DNA of 40,625 nt. Source: Deltaproteobacteria bacterium. Lineage in GTDB: Bacteria > Myxococcota_A > Polyangia > Polyangiales > Houyiibacteriaceae. The first letter of the stretch is position 1. Each line of letters opens with the position of its first letter. Below the pieces are notes generated by a model. The model was not told where the DNA came from and made no database searches. It was given only the letters and a program-made list of their open reading frames with translations. Of the stretch, positions 36,483-40,625 are shown in pieces. The DNA is taken from positions 1 to 40,625 of the forward strand of contig JAADHO010000111.1 in the NCBI GenBank assembly GCA_013151775.1, read 5' to 3'. The translations under genes were made by a program, and so were the position numbers.

Positions 36483-37655
36483 TCAATCTCGCCGCCGCAG
36501 CACGACGGCGCTGACGTTGCCATAGAAGCCCGCGGTCAACACGAGCGCGTGTCTGATCCGCTTCGGAGCCTCGCCTCGGAAGAGAGGCGCGACGGGGGCT
36601 CCGTCGAAGAATGCCATCAGGGCCACGAGGTTCATGGCGCCGCTCGCGCCGAAGGTCTCGCCCACGACACGCTTGGGAGCGACGCAGGCCGTGGACGCTC
36701 CGAACACGGACGCGAGGGCTGTCTCCTCCGCGTCGTCGAAGACGCCGAAGCCGGAGCGGGAAGCGCACACGAGATCGACCTCGTCGGCGTCGACATCTGC
36801 GTCCTCGAGGGCCAGACGGATCGCGTCCTCCACGGCTCTCGCGGAGGCGTGCACGAGCAGCGCCTCGGACGCGGGGGCGTCGAAGGAGGTGCCGAAACCG
36901 ACCAGCTCCGCGTGCACGCGAGCGCCACGGGCGAGGGCTCCCTCGAGGGTCTCCACCACCACATAGGCGGCGCCCTCACCGAGGTGTAGGCCCGGAGCCT
37001 CGGCGTCTTCGGCGACCACACCGAGCTTGCGCATGGCGAGGTAGAGGGGCTCCGTCAGCACCTCGCCTCCGCCCACCAAGAAGGCGTCGGCGCGCCCACG
37101 GCAGAGGTGCAGGTCCGCAGTCAACACAGCGTCGAGGGCGCCGCAATTGCCGTCTACGATCGTCGTGTTCGGCGCTCGCAGGTCTTCCCAGATGCTGACG
37201 TAGCCTGCGGCGGCGTTGATCACCGTGTTGGGAAAACGCGTGGGGTTGATGTAGCGGGGATCTTCCAGCTCGGCGACCCGGTTCAGCTCCGTGATGGCGT
37301 CGAGGGAGCCGTAGGCCGTGGCCGAGCAGATGCCCACGCGATCGGGAGCGAGGGCGACGAACTCTCGATCCCGCTTGATCCCCGCGTGGGCCAGCGCCTG
37401 CCCGGCGGCGACGATCAAAAACTTCGTCAGGCGATCGAAGGTGCGATGTCCCTTGGGGCCGAGCCATTTCTTGGGATCCCAATCCCAGACCTCGGCCAAA
37501 CGCGCCCCGGGCGCCACCTCGGCCAAGACCTCCGTCGGACCTCGGAAGGCCGCCTCTCGAGCGGAGTCTGGATGGGAGAGCGCCTCGGTGAAGGCCGTGT
37601 GTCCCACGCCGAGAGGGGAGACGACGCCCCAGCCGGTGATGGCGCGTGCTCTCAT
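36483..37655 (-). CDS. Ketosynthase-like protein lacking catalytic His (CLF-like)
   Basis: 390 residues with the thiolase fold of beta-ketoacyl-ACP synthases. Cys171 (DGNCGALD) lies near the active-site position, but the first His motif (VNAHGTxT in active enzymes) reads VCASRSGFG, and the second reads KRVVGETFGASG, with Lys328 kept and Glu333 in place of His. It therefore should not catalyse decarboxylative condensation alone and resembles the chain-length factor or initiation subunit that pairs with an active ketosynthase. The ATG overlaps the stop of the upstream ketosynthase as ATGA, the arrangement expected of a heterodimer. Upstream open frame to 38546 is a shadow of the neighbour. Specificity is unknown. 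Confidence 0.86.
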   Translation of the reverse strand: MRARAITGWGVVSPLGVGHTAFTEALSHPDSAREAAFRGPTEVLAEVAPGARLAEVWDWDPKKWLGPKGHRTFDRLTKFLIVAAGQALAHAGIKRDREFVALAPDRVGICSATAYGSLDAITELNRVAELEDPRYINPTRFPNTVINAAAGYVSIWEDLRAPNTTIVDGNCGALDAVLTADLHLCRGRADAFLVGGGEVLTEPLYLAMRKLGVVAEDAEAPGLHLGEGAAYVVVETLEGALARGARVHAELVGFGTSFDAPASEALLVHASARAVEDAIRLALEDADVDADEVDLVCASRSGFGVFDDAEETALASVFGASTACVAPKRVVGETFGASGAMNLVALMAFFDGAPVAPLFRGEAPKRIRHALVLTAGFYGNVSAVVLRRRD

Positions 37656-38902
37656 GCCTCGACCGCCGAAGCGCATACCGGACCGGAGACGTCCTCGAGG
37701 ATGCCCGGCTTGGCGAACACCACGGCCGCGTCGTAGCCGCCAAAGGCGAGGGCGTTGTTGAGCACCACGTCGCAGCGCATGGCACGGGGTCCACCGACGA
37801 CCAGGTCCACGTCGCAGCCGGGGTCGGGGTTCTCGTGATGGGTCGTGGGAGGCGCGGAGTCGTTCAGAATCGAGAGCACGCAGCTGACGGCCTCGATGGC
37901 GCTCGCCGCGCCCATGCAGTGACCGAGCATGCTCTTGATGCTGGTCACGGCGGGCCTTTTCGCCTGAAAGAGCTGACCGAGGACCATGGCCTCGACGGCG
38001 TCGTTGGCTTGGGTCGCCGTGCCGTGGGCGTTCACGAGGTCGACCTGCTCGGGCCGCAGCCGACTCGTCTCGATGGCCCGGCGCATGGCCTGCAAGCTGC
38101 CCACGCCCTCGGGGTGAGGCCGTGTGATGTGATGGGCGTCGCAGGCCAAGCCGCCCACCTCCGCGAGCAGGTTCGCGTCGCGCGCCAGCGCGTGGGCCTC
38201 GCTCTCGAGCACGAAGATGCCCGCGCCTTCGCCAACCAAGAGCCCCCTGCGAGCCACGTCGAAGGGGCGCACGAAGTCGGGGCTCATGGCGCCGAGGCGC
38301 GCGAAGCCCGCGAACTGCAACTTCTCGAGCACCTCGCTCGCGCCCGTGATCACCACGTCGGCGCGTCCCGCGCGGATCAACTCGGCCGCGAAGCCGATGG
38401 CGTAGTTGCCCGCGGCGCAGGCGGAGGGCAGCGTCTGCACCAGGCCGCGAGCGCCGATGGCTCGGGCCAGGTGAATGGGCAAGAGCGTGGTGCCATAGCG
38501 AGGCAGACGCGCGGGGTGGATCACGTGATCGCCCTCGTGTATCCACGCGGCCTCCAGCTCGCCGAGCACGTTGGCCTCACCCATGGTGGTGCCGATCACG
38601 ACGCTGGTCCGCGGACCGGCGATCTCGCCAGGCCCGATCCGCGCGTGGCTCAAGGCTTGACGCATCCCGGAGAGCGCCATCTGAGCGCAGCGACCCGTGC
38701 GCCTGACCTCTGCCGCCGTGAGGTGATCACGCGGCACGAAGTCCTTCACCTCGCAGGCGATGTGTCGATCGAAGACCTCGTGATCAAAGCGCGTGATCTC
38801 CGCCGCGCCATCCTCCCCCGCGGCGAGCGCGGCGTCGAAGGCGTCGACCCCAACGGCGACCGGACTCACCACCCCCATTCCTGTGACAAAGACGCGCGTC
38901 AT
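37652..38902 (-). CDS. Beta-ketoacyl-ACP synthase, active triad (KS-alpha-like)
   Basis: 416 residues, FabF-type. The catalytic Cys162 (LPSACAAGNYAIG), His293 (VNAHGTATQANDAVE), Lys323 and His328 (SIKSMLGHCMGAASAIE) are all present, so it should elongate acyl-ACP with malonyl-ACP. It starts at ATG 38902 (MTRVFVTGMGVVSPV, the usual N terminus). It is coupled by ATGA to the His-less ketosynthase-like gene, so the pair probably works as a KS/CLF heterodimer. It is transcribed divergently from the acyl carrier protein gene over a 246-base spacer. Confidence 0.93.
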   Translation of the reverse strand: MTRVFVTGMGVVSPVAVGVDAFDAALAAGEDGAAEITRFDHEVFDRHIACEVKDFVPRDHLTAAEVRRTGRCAQMALSGMRQALSHARIGPGEIAGPRTSVVIGTTMGEANVLGELEAAWIHEGDHVIHPARLPRYGTTLLPIHLARAIGARGLVQTLPSACAAGNYAIGFAAELIRAGRADVVITGASEVLEKLQFAGFARLGAMSPDFVRPFDVARRGLLVGEGAGIFVLESEAHALARDANLLAEVGGLACDAHHITRPHPEGVGSLQAMRRAIETSRLRPEQVDLVNAHGTATQANDAVEAMVLGQLFQAKRPAVTSIKSMLGHCMGAASAIEAVSCVLSILNDSAPPTTHHENPDPGCDVDLVVGGPRAMRCDVVLNNALAFGGYDAAVVFAKPGILEDVSGPVCASAVEA

Positions 38903-39148
38903 AGCCGCGGGTCTATAGCGCGCTGAGGTCGACGCACGCAAGCCATGGCCCTGGCCGAACGGCCTGTTTTCTCGGGCAGTTGGCGACTTGACACGGGGTC
39001 ATGGGCCCACCTAATTGCCTCGTCGACCTCGCCTGGAATCGCGCCCAAGGAAGACCCCTTTTCACAACCCGCGCTCGTGGAAGCGCTCTAGGCGAGACGC
39101 ATGTATCAAGCGGGGGAGTTTCCCCGCAGGCTCCAGGAAGGTGATGTG
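38903..39148. promoter_or_regulatory. Divergent promoter region of KS and ACP genes
   Basis: 246-base spacer. On the plus strand TTGACA (38988-38993) is followed after 18 bases by a weak TAATTG (39012-39017), a candidate ACP promoter. GGAAGG-type bases (39135-39141) precede the ACP start. No clear operator was seen. Confidence 0.4.
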
Positions 39149-39388
39149 ATGGCCGACGATCTGAAGAAGAAGCTCCGGGAGATCATCTGCGAGGTGGCCG
39201 AGCTGGACGAGGTGCCCGACGAGCAGCCCTTCGAGGAGCTGGGCATCGACTCGATGATGGCGATCGAGATCGTCGCGGACGTGGAGCGCACCTACAAGCT
39301 CAACATCCCCGAGGACGAGCTGTCCGAGCTCACCAACCTTCAGCGCGTCTACGACAAGGTGCGCGAGAAGCTCGGTCAGGCCGCCTAG
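39149..39388 (+). CDS. Acyl carrier protein
   Basis: 79 residues, acidic and helical. Ser35 in LGIDSMMAIEI is the phosphopantetheine attachment site; EELGIDS and the following helix are typical ACP. It is not in a fab cluster but faces the ketosynthase pair divergently, so it is probably dedicated to this pathway. An AGGAAGG precedes ATG 39149; a GTG directly before it is possible. The thioesterase gene follows with zero spacing (stop TAG immediately before TTG). Confidence 0.93.
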   Translation: MADDLKKKLREIICEVAELDEVPDEQPFEELGIDSMMAIEIVADVERTYKLNIPEDELSELTNLQRVYDKVREKLGQAA

Positions 39389-39820
39389 TTGCCCGACTCT
39401 GGCGAGTCCTCCGCCGAAGCACTGGAGGCTTCGCGCAGCCACGTCTATCAGGTCCGCGCGGGCTATGGAGACACGGACCAGGGCGGCGTCGTGCATCACG
39501 CCGTCTACCTGCGCTGGCTCGAGCAGGCGCGGGTGGAGTGGTTGCGTGCGCGAGGTCTCGACTTCGGAGAGCTCGAGCGCAGGCATCGCGTGACGCTGGT
39601 GGTCGCCAACGCCGAGCTCAGCTATCGGCGACCCGCGCGCTTCGACGACGTGCTGCAGATTCGCGCCACGCTGATGCGCAAGCTCGGCGCCACCCTCGTG
39701 TTCGAGTACGCCATCCACTGCCGAGGCGAGCTCTTGGCGACGGCCAAGACGCGCCTCGCGTGCGTGCAGCTCGACAGCCTGCGTCCCGTGCGCATGCCCT
39801 TCGCCGACGCCTTGGGCTAG
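39389..39820 (+). CDS. 4HBT/YbgC-type acyl thioesterase
   Basis: 143 residues with a hotdog-fold thioesterase pattern: GYGDTDQGGVVHHAVYLRWLEQARVEWLRARG contains the catalytic Asp (Asp30, before QGGVVHH), followed by VANAELSYRRPARFDDVLQIRATL. It should hydrolyse acyl-CoA or acyl-ACP thioesters. The start is TTG immediately after the ACP stop, so the two are coupled. It probably releases the chain built on the adjacent ACP, or edits it; the chain identity is unknown. Confidence 0.87.
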   Translation: MPDSGESSAEALEASRSHVYQVRAGYGDTDQGGVVHHAVYLRWLEQARVEWLRARGLDFGELERRHRVTLVVANAELSYRRPARFDDVLQIRATLMRKLGATLVFEYAIHCRGELLATAKTRLACVQLDSLRPVRMPFADALG

Positions 39821-39843
39821 GGGCCTATCCGTAGATCCGAAGC

Positions 39844-39856
39844 GTCCGGGCCGGAC
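39844..39856. terminator. GC-rich hairpin between convergent genes
   Basis: GTCCG-GGC-CGGAC, five-base stem within a larger imperfect pairing (GGCCTATCCG with CGGACAGGCC), between the thioesterase and cyclophilin genes. No T-run. Confidence 0.35.
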
Positions 39857-39905
39857 AGGCCTCGGGCCCTACAACTGCGCTGACGCGTTGGGGCTGACGA
39901 GCCGC

Positions 39906-40625
39906 TCAGAGCGGATCGGGCAGCACGCGGGCGTCGCGCAGGTAGTCGAGCTCGGGGAAGTCACGCAGCAGGTAGGGGTTGCCCTCGCTGGTGATGCGGC
40001 CCTGGCTCGGCCCACGGCCTGAGGGAGCGCCTTCGCCATAGCCCGCGTAGAGGGCGTCCACCGGCCGCATGTCGCGCACGCGACCGAAGGGCGCGAAGCC
40101 CATGCCGTCGAGGCGTGAGTTGTCGGTGAAGTTGATGAAAAACTGGTTCACCCGGCTGTCCGGCCCCGAGGTGGCGAAGCTGACCATGCCCCGCGTGTTG
40201 TGCTGCGTCACGCGATCGTCGGGGATGCGCCGGTTCTGCCAGACGCGATTGACCGCGGGGTCTCCGTGGATCCCGAGCTGAGCCATGAAGCCTTGAACGA
40301 CGCGGAAGAACGCCACCTGCCGGAAGTAGCCCAAGCGCACCAGGGTGTAGAAGCGATCCGCGCCGCGTGGCGCCCAGGCGCGGGTGACGTCGATCACGAT
40401 CGGGCCCTTGGTGGTGTCGAGCTCCACCGCGAAGCGATCGGGTGCGCGCAGATCCTGCTGTGGCGGGTGCATGAAGTCGACGCCCGCGGGTAGAGCGGCC
40501 ACGACGGGCGCGGGCGCGTTGGCGGCGGGCGCGTTGGCGACGGGCGCGTTGGCGGCAGCTGGCAGGGTGGGTCCAGAGCCACGACCGCCCTGATCGGCGG
40601 CCGGCGCGCTCCCTCGGCCCGCCCC
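39906..40625 (-). CDS. Cyclophilin-type peptidyl-prolyl isomerase (partial)
   Basis: About 240 residues visible, open to the right edge, so the N terminus lies outside the window. The cyclophilin domain has VELDTTKGPIVIDVTRAWAPRGADRFYTLVRLGYFRQVAFFRVVQGFMAQLG, NRRIPDDRVTQHNTRGMVSFAT, VNQFFINFTDNSRLDGMGFAPFGRV. These are the standard proline-isomerase signatures (FFRVVQGFMAQ, NQFFINF, FAPFGRV). Upstream of it is a Pro/Ala/Asn-rich repeated linker (NAPVANAPAANAP) reached by continuing the frame past a GTG at 40502, so an anchored or secreted form is likely. It probably aids folding of envelope proteins. Confidence 0.92.
   Translation of the reverse strand, partial: GAGRGSAPAADQGGRGSGPTLPAAANAPVANAPAANAPAPVVAALPAGVDFMHPPQQDLRAPDRFAVELDTTKGPIVIDVTRAWAPRGADRFYTLVRLGYFRQVAFFRVVQGFMAQLGIHGDPAVNRVWQNRRIPDDRVTQHNTRGMVSFATSGPDSRVNQFFINFTDNSRLDGMGFAPFGRVRDMRPVDALYAGYGEGAPSGRGPSQGRITSEGNPYLLRDFPELDYLRDARVLPDPL
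40505..40560 (-). repeat. Short 15-bp repeats coding the NAPxA linker
   Basis: Three near-identical copies of a GGGCGCGTTGGCG-type unit code for the Asn-Ala-Pro linker ahead of the cyclophilin domain. Low-complexity coding sequence. Confidence 0.6.

Noticed and set aside
37656-38546. Extended frame upstream of the ketosynthase-like gene
   Set aside because: Arg/Gly/His-rich shadow of the upstream ketosynthase; the ATGA overlap at 37655 marks the true start.

Overview
The window is chromosomal DNA of very high G+C from a member of the Myxococcota, most likely Polyangia and Sandaracinus-like. The lineage is inferred from two proteases ending in a MYXO-CTERM sorting signal, a zinc-ribbon/Ser-Thr kinase/AAA/TPR protein, many lipoproteins of unknown function, large repeat-rich surface proteins, and dense packing with ATGA/GTGA stop-start overlaps. 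No rRNA, tRNA, insertion sequence, phage gene or CRISPR array was seen.

Layout. 62-5483 (minus): two tandem secreted trypsin-like proteases with cysteine-rich tails, a small lipoprotein, and the housekeeping gene tsaD. 5664-11548: signalling block of a giant Ser/Thr kinase with AAA and TPR regions, a divergent 7-TM protein, and a multidomain MshEN/HD-GYP/receiver/PATAN protein whose receiver and HD-GYP motifs are degenerate. 11731-13464: a beta-helix lipoprotein gene of clearly lower G+C, possibly acquired. 13729-18768 (plus): seven very tightly packed envelope genes (lipoprotein, MlaE-type permease, small membrane protein, FtsX/MacB-type permease, ABC ATPase, 8-TM Cys/His-rich protein, NosL-like lipoprotein), followed by a TPR protein. 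19851-25091 (minus): a 1746-residue lipoprotein made of 15 tandem 113-residue domains.

25369-28862 (plus): Trm112-like protein, quinone oxidoreductase, a one-TM basic protein, then a coupled PAS-LuxR regulator and PAS-histidine kinase. 28867-30875: a lipoprotein with cysteine at every fourth residue, divergent from a protein carrying three EVLDPW/F motifs. 30983-32871: a chlorite-dismutase-family protein (probable coproheme decarboxylase) and chorismate synthase. 32875-33967 (minus): a HEPN/nucleotidyltransferase toxin-antitoxin-like pair with two phased palindromic operators in its promoter. 34065-39820: a lipoprotein and an acyl-chain biosynthesis cluster. On the minus strand this holds a complete ketosynthase, a ketosynthase-like protein lacking both catalytic histidines, an alpha-oxoamine synthase and a CBS protein; divergently it holds an acyl carrier protein and a hotdog thioesterase. 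39906 to the right edge: a cyclophilin gene cut by the window.

The best candidates for undescribed biology are the NosL/ABC/MlaE operon, the KS/KS-like/ACP/TE/oxoamine-synthase cluster, the signalling protein with degenerate receiver and HD-GYP motifs, and the Cys-every-4 lipoprotein. All functional statements come from reading motifs by eye; no database search was run.
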